Below are positions 49,987 to 61,001 of a stretch of 64,000 nt of DNA, piece after piece (the stretch's first letter is position 1; every line of letters starts with the position of its first letter). Below the pieces are notes generated by a model. That model saw only the letters and a list, made by a program, of their open reading frames with translations, did no database searches and was not told the DNA's origin. This DNA comes from Eudorina sp. 2006-703-Eu-15. Its lineage: Eukaryota; Chlorophyta; Chlorophyceae; Chlamydomonadales; Volvocaceae. The position numbers and the translations under genes were made by a program. The DNA lies in NCBI GenBank assembly GCA_003117195.1, contig BDSI01000002.1, forward strand, positions 1,134,289-1,198,288, given 5' to 3'.

Positions 49987-51198
49987 TGGGGGGTGGGCCG
50001 CGGGGGTCGGTATGTTCCTCATGGCGGCTCCTTGCGGTCATCGAGTCGCGGCGTGCCGATCTGGGTTCGATGACCCGTGGGACAGGAACCCAGCCACTGC
50101 CGGTGCCTCCGCCACTGCGACTGCTACTGTCTCCGCCACTGCGGATGCTGCTGCGGCTTCCACCGAGGCTGCTGATGTGGCTGCTACTGGGGCTGCTACT
50201 GCGGCTGTAGCGGGTAGCAAGAGCTACCCGGAGCTACCCGAATGGATGGACGGAGGGACGGCACTCTGTGTTCTGAGATGGGGTCGAGTAGCCGATCAAA
50301 AGGAAGGACGAGGGCGATTGAGCTATTCCGCACAGCATGCGATAGCTTGTCGTGGGGCGAACGACGCCGTACATGACGGCCCCTGAAGGGCTATGCGCCA
50401 TTTGCGTCATTTGTGTATGAGGGGGGTCACGCCGCCGTTGGCCGTTTTGTCGTTACCCGTAACCGATTGTCGTATTCGCCTCCGGACCGTTGTTAGTACA
50501 CATGCCCATGGGTCAGTGTCGAGCGTCCGTTGCACTGCTCTCGCAGCCATCTAGCTGCCATGCCTGTTTAGGCACATGACCTCCTTCGTAGCTCCTTGCG
50601 GCTTCCGAAACCAAAACCGACAAGCCGCCGCAAGCGGCGCCGCCAGAAGCGCTCTTTAACGACTGAGGTTTGACTGAGGATGATGCCGTTGCGCGGGCTG
50701 TTTGGGGAGGCGCGAGCGGCAGATTGAGTTTTCGTTTGGATTCGGTTCGGTGTGAGCTTTCAAGCACGGCTTTGAGGCGTGGCTTGGTTTCGTGCAACTT
50801 GGATTGTCTCTTGGCTTGGTGGGTTGATTGGGGGTCCATAGCAGGATACGGAAGGGACGTTGCTGTCGCCGCTGCTTTGGACGATGGCCGGGGTCCTTAC
50901 GGCTGAGTGCTGCTGCTGCGATGCTGCTGCTGCTGCTTTCGCTGCGGGTGCTGGTGCTGGTGCTGGTGCGGGCAGGTTGCTTCTGCTGGTGAGGCTGCTG
51001 CTGCAGGTGCTGCTGCGGGTGCTGAGGACGATGCTGGTGCGGCGGCGCCTGCGGGCGCGTGTCGGTGCTGCCGCTGCTGCCGCTGCTTTTGGGTTCGGCT
51101 TCAGAGACTGCCGTTGATTGCGCCACTCTGGGGTGGTGGTGCGGGAGGAGCGTCGGTAGTATAGCAGCCACAGCTGCTGCGATATGGGTTGATGCGCA

Positions 51199-51310
51199 GT
51201 GGTGGTGGTGGTGGTGGTGGTGGTGGTGGTGGTGGTGGTGGTGGTGGTGGTGGTGGTGGTGGCGGTGGTGGTGGTGGTGGTGGTGGTGGTGGTGGCGGTG
51301 GTGGTGGTGG
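51199..51310. repeat. (GGT)n microsatellite
   Basis: About 37 GGT triplets with two GGC variants. It makes a poly-Gly ORF on the plus strand, a poly-Trp one in another frame and a poly-Pro one on the minus strand; none is taken as a gene. Confidence 0.95.
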
Positions 51311-53985
51311 CAAAGAGGGCGACATTTCGCGCGTCTGCGACCACCCCTTGAGAAGGCGAGTTTGGCGGCGGGGAACCCCGGGCTGGGCTGGGCAGGGGAG
51401 GGGAAGGGCGCTGCCAGCTTGCAGCGCGTCTTGGGGCGGCTGCAAGTGCCGCAACGCTGTCGGGTCGGGTCGGTGTGCTGCAGGCTGCCTGCTACCCACG
51501 TGTAGTGAGTGGGCCCTGTACCGCCTTATGTACCGCTATATGTACCGCTGTCTGTACCGCTGTGGTGGGGAGGTTTGAAGTCTCGTTGTCATGAATTCGA
51601 TGTGAAGGAGGAGGGGAGGTGCAGCGGCGCAGGTGTGTGCGTGTGTGTGTGTGAGGATAAGTGGTGGTGGGAATAATATCCTTGTGACCCATGGGTCATT
51701 CAGCCCTGGACAAGTTCGGCCGACCAAGGGCGGCCTTCTCTCTCTGACCGCAGCGTTGCGGTCCACATCTGGACTCATGCCAAATGCGCTTTCCAGTGTG
51801 TCTAGTGAGGAGCCCACCCTCCAGTGTGTTTTCGCATGTGTGCGTGTGTGCATGTACGGGTGTACGGCCAATAGCTTTTGACTTATGTACGGCCTGATGT
51901 ACGGCCTGATGTACGGTGCCACATGCCCGCATCTACCCATCCATTTCAGATGGGACACGTCCTGATACGGACGCCTCTTGCGGGGGCGAGGGGTTTCCTT
52001 GTTCGGCTGACCGACCGACCGACCTATCTACCTATCTACCTACTGGGTCACCCCAAAGACGTCTTTTTGAAGTCCACACGCCAATTGCCGCGCTGCCGCG
52101 CCGCGTGTGCATGCCTTGTCGTACCAGTCGTACGGCACGGACCAATAACTCAAGTCCGGCAGTCAGGGAGCCTCACACCGGTAGCTAGGTCGCGCCATGC
52201 GGGGGGAGGGCGGACCGGGGGCTGTGCGTTTTTTGGGGGGGGGACACAGCTCGCGCTCTTGCTTGGCACATGTATATCCGGATGCACCGACCCTGCCCGA
52301 TCTCGTTGTGTGTGTTTACTTGGCAATCTTCTGGTGTTGTATGTGTGTCGTGCGCGCTTCTGGATTGTACGAGCCCTGGAACGTGTGACCCGAGGGCTTG
52401 CTTCCATCTTGGACGCTCGCGAACGGGATTCGTAGACGACGCGGCCGCGGGCGGGTCGGTTGGGCTGCAGGTGGCGGCGCTGCGTTGCCTCCCCCTCCCC
52501 CCCTGCCTGTGGGACGGGTTGCGGCCCTGTGATTGACGGCTGCGGCTGCGGTCGTCCGCTTGACGGGCTTGCGCTCGGAAGATGCGGATGCGGCTGCTGC
52601 TGCTGCTGCTGCTGCTGCTGCCTCAGATGGTGGGTGCAGGTGGTGGGGTCTTGATGGATGGAGGGGGGGCGCCCTGGCGCCCGGGTTGGGGTTGGGTGTG
52701 TCATTGGGTGCTTTGGGGGTTGGGGTCGGTGGTGGGGTCGGTGGTCGGCCGGGCCGGCGGTTGGGTGGGCCGGCGGGATTGTTGCGGCGGGGGTTCGGCG
52801 GGGTTGTTATGGGTTGCCAGGGCCGGTGGCAGCCGTTTGCAGTCCGCCCTCGCGCAGTGTGATGCCGCTGAATGTGTAAAAAAAACTGCCAAGCGGTTTG
52901 TATGCGTGCGGTTTGTATGCGTGCGTGCGTGTGTGCGTGTGTGTGTCTGTTAAGCAAATTGGCACGCCGTGAACGCTGTGCATGCGCGTGTATCTGGAGT
53001 ATACATGTGTGTGCGGGGGGGCGTGCGGGCGGGGGGGCGTGCGGGCGGGGGGTGTATGTTCCTGGGGGCAGGGCCACGTGCTCGTGTTGCCCGGCGGGTG
53101 CGGCGTGGCTCCACTGCGTGGACACACACCGGGAAGGTAAGACACCGACCTGGCGCGGCTGCCGCTGTGCCTCTGCACTCTTATCTCGCTCTGGGTGGGG
53201 CATGGGCGGGCTGTGGAAGTCGTTGGAACCATCCACAGCGTCCAGGAGGGGGCCGCTGGCTGGAGCGGCCCCAGGGACATTGTATGAGACATGAGAATTC
53301 CGCAACCGTTGAAACTTTGCGGATTTGTGAGCATGTGTGTGTATGTGTGTATGTGGGCGGGGGGAGTGTAACCAGTATGTGTATGTGTGTGTGCGCGCGT
53401 ATGAATGAGGTTGCATCATCGGCCTTCCAGTGGGTGCGAAGGGTCTGTTTGTACGGAGTACGGACGTCGGGGGGAGGGGTTGCGGTGTACGGAGGAGGGG
53501 ATAGGCGTCCGGGCGGCCTGGGCGCGCGCCAACAAGCCCGAGACGCGGACGCGGACGTGAGCGGTCGTTGCACGATTGCACACACGATTTGCGGCACGAA
53601 TGCACCATATGCCCTCTCAAGGCGCGTGCTGCGATACGTGTGTGTGCTTGCAGTGGAGCTTTGCATCGCGCAGTAGTGGGCAGCCGGATGGAGTTGGCTG
53701 CCGGGCTGGTGATGCACCAAACAGGCTGCGGCAAGGTTTCCGTCGTCATGTGCGCGGTGCCGTACCAACTCTCCCCCCCCCGGGCGCGTGTTGGTTGGGA
53801 GCTGGGGACGTCGACCGCCTGGCGGTGCATATTCGCATTCCATGTCGTACATGCCGTACTGTGTTTCCAGGCTTTATGTGCCTCCACCACACCAGATGAT
53901 GAAACGTAATCCAAGCCATATCATATGACGACGCCAGCCGCGGTCTTGGCTCAGACGGACCGCATCCCCCGACCACATCCCGGCG

Positions 53986-54314
53986 TGACATGTACACCTC
54001 TTATGACTTGGCGTGGTGCTTGCTGCTGTTGTACGACAGCACGGAAAGTGTTGTCGTGCTGTCCGGCAGATCGACGAGCATTAGGGGACCGCCCGCTGCT
54101 TTGATCGGGTGAATGCAGCACAGGGCGGCTGACGAGCGTGTGTATGTATGTGTATGGGGTTGCTCGGGTCCGCCGTGCAACGGCGGTACGGCACGGGCTG
54201 TACATGTTCTCGTACATGATATTCGTACATTAGACGAGCGTTGACATGATGCGTCTGTGGAGAGGTAGCGTGTGTGCATGTGTCAGCTGCGTGTGTATGC
54301 AAATGGCAGTGCTG
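53986..54314 (+). repeat. 329-bp direct repeat, copy 1
   Basis: Nearly identical to 57122-57451, beginning TGACATGTACACCTC and ending AATGGCAGTGCTG. The only difference seen is one G in a G-run (GGGG here, GGGGG in copy 2). Inside is GTTGTACGACAGCACGG, and the right part has several CGTACA words. No ORF is convincing. Confidence 0.95.
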
Positions 54315-56071
54315 GCGCCGTCCTGCGCTCGTTCATCCGTACTCCCCTCCTGGCAGAGTTGCTTTGTGCCCGGTCACGCCAGCAGGTGCAGACCGGATGT
54401 CCTTGGCTCAACGCCGGATGTCCATAATTGTGTTAGACCCCTGAACCCTGCCCCTATGACCCGACCCTACCCGACCCCTGGGACGGGACCCGACCCGACC
54501 CCAGGGAGACTAAAACCCCGAGAGACTAAAGAGTAACGACCAACAACCAACGCCCAACTTTCAACGGCAGTGACTCCGCATAGCTACGAAACCCGACAAG
54601 TTTGCAGACACTTGCGACCACTTTTTATCGGCATCACATGCCGTATTGACGCCCGCCACAGGAGGTCCGACACCTCCAGCTCACAAAATCACCCACCCAC
54701 ATGAGCCCTCCGTTGCCCAATCAGGCAATCTCAAAAGGCACCAGGCTGTCGCTCACCATCCATGTGACTGGTGCCGTACATTCACCCTGAATCCCCAACG
54801 CAACCAATGACAAGATGGCGGCTGGCAGCGAATCAGGAGTGGAGGAGCGAGAGGCACATTCCACGCGCAGTAGGAAACTTGTTACACGTCAACAATCGAA
54901 TGCAGATTGCATAACAGATGAAAGGTAAGCAGACATGGCGTCCTTTTACAGGAAGCTCGAAGAACGAACGACCCCGGACTGGGGCTCGGTGACCCAACTG
55001 GCCCAATACCGGAGAAGGACCGTTGTCGATTGGTTAACTGCGCCCGCAATCATTGCACACGCAGTACTACAGTGCGACCTGCCACATGCCATCATCTCCA
55101 CCACCACCACCACCACCACCTGCACCACCTGCTTCACCACCGCTGCCATAACCGGCAAACACCAGGCATCCACCTCCTCCCGTGAAGGTAGGCATTAGCT
55201 AGGCCTTCAGAGTCAAATAAATAGGAAACTAGCCAGGGACACTACGTACCATGACCTTGCAGCTACCGGTAGGTGCGCAGGAACGGGGCGCTTGCGCGCG
55301 AGTACGCCCCTCGCAAACTGATGCCGTTTATCGTACACGTATCGTAGCAGGGCAGGCGGATGGAGTCTCCAGAAGGGATAAGGAAAACCAGCTAAACGGT
55401 CTAGGAGGAATTAAATCCCAAGCAAGGAGGGCCTAACGGATATCGCCCCGCCCGAAGGGTTGCTGATAAGCGTGTCTTGCTAGGCCGTCTGGCACTTATC
55501 CAGCGCACCGGCAAGCGCAGTGGGGGAAATAATACATTACGCCTAATCAAGACCTTCACTCCAAGAGCTAAGGTTCAAAATTTTAATCAATCGAATAGAA
55601 CGAATCTGCATTGTGCGATAAATGTCTGGATATTGGCATCCACGGCCGCCAGCTCCCGACTCATGTCCTTGGTCAGGGAGCGGCCCTCCTCGACTGCAGT
55701 ACGGCATCAGGAATGGGCCGGGTCAAGGCCGTGACGTGTTGCTTGGACGAGAGCACATGCCGCAACGCCCTCGTTCACCCACGCGCGCCCCCTCACCCAA
55801 ATCTCTTCGGGGTTGATACGGGCGGGTTTCCCTGCTCAACACACATACACATACACCTAAACACACGCATACACAAAACACACACACACACACACACACA
55901 GTACCTGGGTTTTATACCTGTCACACAGGCTCTCATGAAGTGCCGTGAGCAAGTAGGGCGCAGTGCGCGGTGCACCAACCAACGACAGCGCGGATGGCCA
56001 GCAGGGACATGGGATCCCGCTCAATCAGATGTCGTTCGAGAGGGTCAAGTAAAGAGGAGAGGCCCTGGGAT
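54315..56071. other. Spacer between the 329-bp repeats
   Basis: AT-richer DNA with mixed composition. A plus-strand ORF at 54935-55198 starts MASFYRKLEERTTPDWGSVT, but its second half is poly-Thr from an ACC repeat. Another at 55611-56075 has an unusual Cys-containing start (MCDKCLDIGIHG). Neither is recognised. A (CA)n tract lies at 55878-55900. Confidence 0.4.
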
Positions 56072-56931
56072 TTAGATGCCGGATAACCATGCCCCCCTGT
56101 TGTTGCTCACGTTTGCCCGCCTCGGGTCCTCGGGCGCCGAGCGGGCAACTGCCTCAACCGCGGCGGGCCGCGCCGACGGCGGCGGCGAGTTGGGCGCGGA
56201 GGCGGTGGCGACAGCCGCCGTCAGGTTGAAGGTCTTCTTGGTGGCCGGGGGTCGCCGGCGACGTCGGCGGTGGGGCGGCGCCGTCGGCGCCCCGGCCGGC
56301 GCTGCCAGCTTGACCGCCTCGGGTCCACCATGGCTGCCTCCTCCTCCTTGGCTCCAAGGACAGCCGCAGCAGCGGCGCCAGAGTCCGAGCGGGCCTCTTT
56401 CAGCTGGGCCTCTAGTCCCGCCACAAAGCCCTGGTGAGAGCAGAAAGATATGCAGGCCATTGGGGTCATGTGAAAAATGTAAAAAAGGCAGTAATAATAA
56501 TATATGCATCGGTCAAAAACCGATGCGTGTGTTAAAGGGGCGGGGTGGAGAGGTTATGGGTTTCCCCTGGCCTTTGCACTCCCGCCACCGTAGGGTCAGA
56601 TGAAAATGGAAAGGGCGGCGATTGAGACAACAGAATAAATCGATCACGTCGGTAATCCCGCATGGTTTCCCGTTTGTGCTGTCACAATAATCTAATCTAA
56701 TGTGATATGATGTGATCTGATCTGGTGAAAGATGAACATTGGGGTTTCGGTATGGTAAATGGTATGAGGTACGTTGCCCAGGCAAGCGGTGCAGGAAAGG
56801 CGCGAGCGCGCTTGGATCTGCAGTACGGACCCATGCCGAAGCTGCCGTACCTTGAGCTGCTCGTCCCTGTGCACCTCCTTGCACGCGTCCACCACGGTGG
56901 AAAAGCCCCTGATCAGTACGACATCCATCAC
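56072..56931 (-). pseudogene. Remnant exons of an unknown coiled-coil gene
   Basis: Two exons are visible on the minus strand. Exon X, 56931-56851, encodes VMDVVLIRGFSTVVDACKEV ending DEQLK, with a CAG acceptor and GTACGG donor. Exon Y starts at 56430 and reads GFVAGLEAQLKEARSDSG in phase, a short coiled coil. In exon Y the natural-looking reading then moves to another frame (KKTFNLTAAVATASAPNS) that ends at 56072, while the original frame stops at 56221, so a single-base frameshift or unseen splice lies between about 56360 and 56320. Upstream exons were not found; copy 2 of the direct repeat begins 190 bases upstream and may have cut them off. Function unknown. Confidence 0.42.
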
Positions 56932-57121
56932 CTGGGCGGGTCGGCATCCGTCATCGGCCGCAGAACGGCAGCGCATGCGGCGGATGAAGGGAGCGGACAA
57001 AGTGAAGGGTGTGGCTGCGGCAGACAAACCACTGTACCAAGCAAGATCGACATATATAAACCCAAGTCACCGATTTGGGTATGCAGTGCTGGCCCAATCG
57101 GGGCCTTGCAACGCCTAGTTA

Positions 57122-57451
57122 TGACATGTACACCTCTTATGACTTGGCGTGGTGCTTGCTGCTGTTGTACGACAGCACGGAAAGTGTTGTCGTGCTGTCC
57201 GGCAGATCGACGAGCATTAGGGGACCGCCCGCTGCTTTGATCGGGTGAATGCAGCACAGGGCGGCTGACGAGCGTGTGTATGTATGTGTATGGGGGTTGC
57301 TCGGGTCCGCCGTGCAACGGCGGTACGGCACGGGCTGTACATGTTCTCGTACATGATATTCGTACATTAGACGAGCGTTGACATGATGCGTCTGTGGAGA
57401 GGTAGCGTGTGTGCATGTGTCAGCTGCGTGTGTATGCAAATGGCAGTGCTG
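57122..57451 (+). repeat. 329-bp direct repeat, copy 2
   Basis: Second copy of 53986-54314, same orientation, one base longer. Such identity implies recent duplication, gene conversion or an assembly duplicate. The ends do not look like long terminal repeats (TG start but no CA end) and no target-site duplication is seen. Confidence 0.95.
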
Positions 57452-58106
57452 CACTCTGGGAACCGAACCTCTTTGGGTGCTCTTTGGGAGCTCTTCGCCC
57501 GTCTCTTTGTCTGTCTCTTCGTTGGTATCTTCTACTGGCTCTTCTACTGGCAGTCATCCAAAGATGATTCCGAAGACTTTCTCTTTGGTTACATCCAAAG
57601 ACATGCCAAAGACCGGCGCGAAGAAGAATCCAAATGCAGTCGCAAAGGACCTTCCAAAGACGAGTCGAAGACAGCCACAAAGACAAAGCCGAAGACACAT
57701 GCCAAGAGGCATCCAAAGTCGCAGCCGAACATGGACCCAAAGTGGACCCAAAGAGGGATCCAAAGAGAGACCCAAAGCCAATACCAAAGACATCCGTGTA
57801 GCGCCAGTTATTGGTCCCAGCACCTGCTCCCGAACAATCGCACCAGCACCATGCCCCGTAGGACCCCGCCCTGCCCTGCCCCGCGCGGCCCCGCCCCGCC
57901 CTGCCCTGCCCGCGCGGCCCCGCCCCGCCCTGCCCTGCCCCGCGCGGCCCCGCCCCGCCCTGCCCTGCCCGCGCGGCCCCGCCTCACCCCTGCCATACGC
58001 GGCCCCGTCGCACTGCCTGGCGCTGCCCCGCCCCAGCACGCTCCAACCCTCTACCTCTGCCATAGCCTACCCGTACGCCCAAACATCACATCCCACGTGT
58101 ACCAAG
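57452..58106. other. Spacer with CCAAAGA-rich and CGCGGCCCCG repeats
   Basis: No gene supported. About 57555-57795 is a decayed array of CCAAAGA/CCGAAGA words. About 57881-57983 has roughly three units of a 35-40-bp GC-only repeat containing GCGCGGCCCCGCCCCGCCCT. Confidence 0.6.
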
Positions 58107-60243
58107 CTAGCGCCTGCTGGCCTTAGGCTTCTTGGCCTTATCAGGCTTCCTGGCCTTATCAGGCTTGCTGGCCTTAGATTTCTTGGCCTCACATGCTTGC
58201 TTATCTTTTCGATTCCGCTTAGCAGCCCGTTTGACCTCCTCATCCTCGTCTCCCACAGGCTTCTCCCTGCCGTCGTCGCTGCTGGAGCTTTGCGAATGAG
58301 TTGGCGACTGAGGCGGCGAGGCACCCCCCCAGGGCCACCGTAAGCACCGCCGGGCGCCCCAGGCACTGGAGGCCCGCCCTCCTCCTCCTCGTCCTCCTCC
58401 TCCACTTGCGCCAAGGCGGCACCCAGGCGAGCGGCCATCTGGACAGCGCCACCCTCCGACGGCCCCACCACGGCCTTGTCGCGAACGTGACCTGCTTGCC
58501 AACAGGCGGGGCAGAGGTGTCAGTGGAACAGAAATATTGTAGGCGTCTTCTTGGTTTGCACACAACTTGATAGTGCTAAGTCCAACATGTACGGCCCCAC
58601 TCTCAATCTTACCTTGTCCACCACCGTACCGCCTCAGTGCGTGGTTGCTTGGTTGCACTGCACACGTCAAAGGACAAATGCTGCAGGTCGGCATCCACAC
58701 CAAGCCCAGCAAGTCGTGCATTTGATCAAGCCACTTACTGTTGAATAGCGCCAGCACCCGGATCGCTGCCGAGAACGTCGGGCAAGTGCCGAGCAGCAGG
58801 TGCCGGCTGCGTGGAAAGACAAATTAGAAACAAGACGCAAGGTTAATACATGCCTTTCAGTGCAACACACATGCTGCGACAATCAGCAGAGCAACTGAGA
58901 TGAACTTTCCAGCACGCAGAGCATCCCTTGAGCACAGACACCAACTCACATGAGCTCGCCTCTGCGAGTGTTGACATCAGTGTCGTCCACCTGGGGCATG
59001 GCCGCCACGGCCTCGCCCAAGTCCTGTGCCATAGTGTCGTTGTACGTCCAACCGGAACGCTCCAAGATGGGCTTGGCGACCACCAAGACGGGCCGCACCT
59101 GCGCATCCCAGATTGCGACTTGCGATGCCGCGAGAGCTTTCCACTTGATGACGTTGGCGGGTAACGGCGCCTGTGTCGGCTTGGTCCGGGACCCATAGAC
59201 CAACGAAGGCCGGCTGATGGCCCACTAGGGTTCCCTTCGGGCGTTGGTTGGGGAAGCGGCGGTATCGTCGGAGTGTTAACGGTGGTGATGGTGATGTTGG
59301 TCAGGGCGCGCGCCTCGTCGACCGGCACGGGTGGCACAGCGGGCGGCACAACGGGCGCCACGGCTGCCTGCTGGAGCACAACCACGAAGCATTTGACGGA
59401 GTAGACAATACGGCCGGTATTCTCGTCAAACACGCTGCTCTCCAGGACGAGCGGTGTAGCTGATGCCGGAGAGGCCACCTCTAAGCGGCCGGCGGTGATG
59501 TCATTTAGCTGTGCCATCATACGGCCAAACGTCGTGATCTCTGTGTAGGCATGATAAAGGTGGCAGGCGTGCTCTTGTAAAAAAGAGTATGGATGACGAA
59601 ACTTGGGGATGCAGCCAAACAGGCAGCAGTAGTCTTCAAACAGTGTCACAGTACTATTGTAAGGGAGACGTGAAACTGTAGCATTCAATGCGCTTCACTG
59701 GTTGCACGACTGAGAACGGCTCGCAGCGAAATCTACATACAAGCTCCCACCGCCATACTAGCCCGAATATCACTCACTGTTTGCACCAGGGTCCTTCTTG
59801 AATGCTAGCCGAGTGGCATCTCGATACAACGCGTTCAGGTCGTCACGCAAGGGAGCCGCGTCGCTGGGCCCAGAGTACGTTGACTGCAAGTCGCCGGCAG
59901 GATCACCGCCGGCCGGTGCACAGAATGTGATATGTAATATGCAGGAATTTGTAGGGGGTCCAGTCGTCTGTCCCTGTGTTAAGTCTGCCATTGTTAACCA
60001 AGTGCAAGGTCGGCAAGTACAGGTCCGTCCGTGGTAATATAAAATGTCCTTGTCAATAGTTATGTAAGTTATGGTCCTGTCAGGATGTGTTGCGCACAAT
60101 GCAAAGAAATGGCTGGATGGACGGTCGTACAGTGTCTCACTACCAAGGGTAAATTTAAAAGACGAACATACGGTCGAACAGCTAGCGGAACCAGATCTAG
60201 TATAGTATTTGAAATGTGAAGAAACGGCTGTCGGGGACTCCAT
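58107..60243 (-). CDS. Unknown multi-exon protein with two apparent frameshifts
   Basis: Not recognised. Minus-strand exons: 60243-59778 (ATG; MESPTAVSSHFKYY...), 59633-58950 (YCCLFGCIPKFRHPYSFLQE, FGRMMAQLNDITAG, then ANVIKWKALAASQVAIWDAQ), 58806 to about 58610 (RHLLLGTCPTFSAAIRVLAL) and 58491-58107 (AVVGPSEGGAVQMAARLGAA, an acidic run, then a Lys-rich KPDKA-repeat tail and TAG). Splice phases agree between exons, but two internal breaks need one extra base each: one near 59230-59200, and one in the seven-base C-run at 58324-58330, where eight bases would restore the frame. The protein would be cytosolic or nuclear; no signal peptide or membrane segment is seen and the basic tail suggests a nuclear signal. 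It could be a decaying gene, a transposon-encoded protein or a sound gene with sequence errors. Confidence 0.5.
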
Positions 60244-60573
60244 AAATTGCAGAGAGTCCACTCGATGATGTATCGATACACATAGCTGTGCACTGAGTCG
60301 TTGTTTACTCCACAGGACTTCCGACAACCGACAACATTACACAGTAACATCATCATTTGCAAGGGCACAGACATGCCCAAGAAGCTCCCGTCCTCCCGTG
60401 CGGCTGTCGGCATTGCGCACGGTGGCCCCGAACTCACGGTCGTCTCCAGGTCTGGCCAGCGCCAGAAGTGTGGCAGTGACAAGTGGTTCATGTGTGGGCC
60501 GACGCACCCCGGGCAGCGGCCTCTGCGCGGCGACGGGAACGTGTTCGGTCACATAGTCGGTCCTCGCAAGCGA
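60244..60573. other. Spacer upstream of the unknown gene
   Basis: Probable 5' flank of the minus-strand gene at 58107-60243 and 3' flank of the oxygenase-like gene. A minus-strand TGTAA (60341-60337) could be the polyadenylation signal of the latter. A 74-codon plus-strand ORF from ATG 60373 (MPKKLPSSRAAVGIAHGG) is unsupported. Confidence 0.4.
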
Positions 60574-60996
60574 TCGGATATGTCTCACTGTTTGTGATCT
60601 CATGGTGCACGTACGGTGTTGCCGTGCAGGAAGACCAGCTGCCCCGGCTGCATCCGCATCCGGAAGATGCTATGGCGCGGGATTTTCATGGCAATGCCCT
60701 CGACTCTGTCATCGGGTAACCCATCCTCCTCGTCCCCATCCTCCTCCTCCTCCTCCTCCCCCACCCCATCCTCCTCCCCGCCCTCGTCCTCAGCGACCTC
60801 CTCCTGCTCTCCCTCCTCCGTGCCTTTCTCCTCTCCGTCTGCGATGCCGCCCCCCTCATTGACTCCTTCCGGGCTGCCCTCATGCCTGAAGCCTGCCTTG
60901 GTGGCCGCGGCCCCTGGGCCACCCGCACCCGCGGCCTTCTCCTTGGCGACCAGGTTATCCCAGGACATGACACTGTGGTGGCTGCCGCTGGCGACC
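60574..60996 (-). pseudogene. Partial tandem copy of the oxygenase-like gene's 3' end
   Basis: Nearly identical to part of 61040-61515. It encodes the acidic insert and KIPRHSIFRMRMQPGQLVFL on the minus strand, then breaks off as GNTVRAP and a stop, so the distal iron-binding His seen in the parent (GNTVHAG) is replaced and a ~50-base block (61085-61134 in the parent) is missing. The HxD half of the domain is absent. A dead duplicate arranged head to tail behind the parent. Confidence 0.75.
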
Positions 60997-61001
60997 CCGG
61001 T

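Larger units (their letters stand above)
49694..53985. other. Gene-free, satellite-rich block
   Basis: Downstream flank of the ARM-TIR gene. It contains (GT)n at 49947-49984, a Gln-codon/CTG-rich stretch at 50900-51090, (GGT)n at 51199-51310, (CTG)n near 52596-52623 and GT-rich DNA at 52880-53060 and 53330-53400. A minus-strand ORF of 532 codons (52316-53914) is Arg/Pro/Thr/His-rich without a domain and is rejected. A minus-strand stretch at 50513-50839 has a more natural composition (SASGGAACGGLSVLVSEAAR), but no splice-consistent gene could be built around it. Confidence 0.5.

Noticed and set aside
51189..51578. Poly-Gly/poly-Trp/poly-Pro ORFs
   Set aside because: Produced by the (GGT)n microsatellite in its frames on both strands.
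52316..53914. 532-codon minus-strand ORF
   Set aside because: Longest ORF in its region but low-complexity, with His-Thr repeats from CA tracts and poly-Gln from CTG; no conserved block.
53986..57451. LTR retrotransposon
   Set aside because: The flanking direct repeats start TG but do not end CA, no tRNA primer site or target duplication was seen, and the interior lacks polymerase or integrase motifs.
59150..59300. A hidden intron explaining the frame change in the unknown gene
   Set aside because: The only close GT-AG pair in the right place is about 12 bases, and a 67-base candidate gives the wrong phase.
60301..60597. 98-codon plus-strand ORF
   Set aside because: No motif and it overlaps the flank of a decayed duplicate; codon pattern not convincing.
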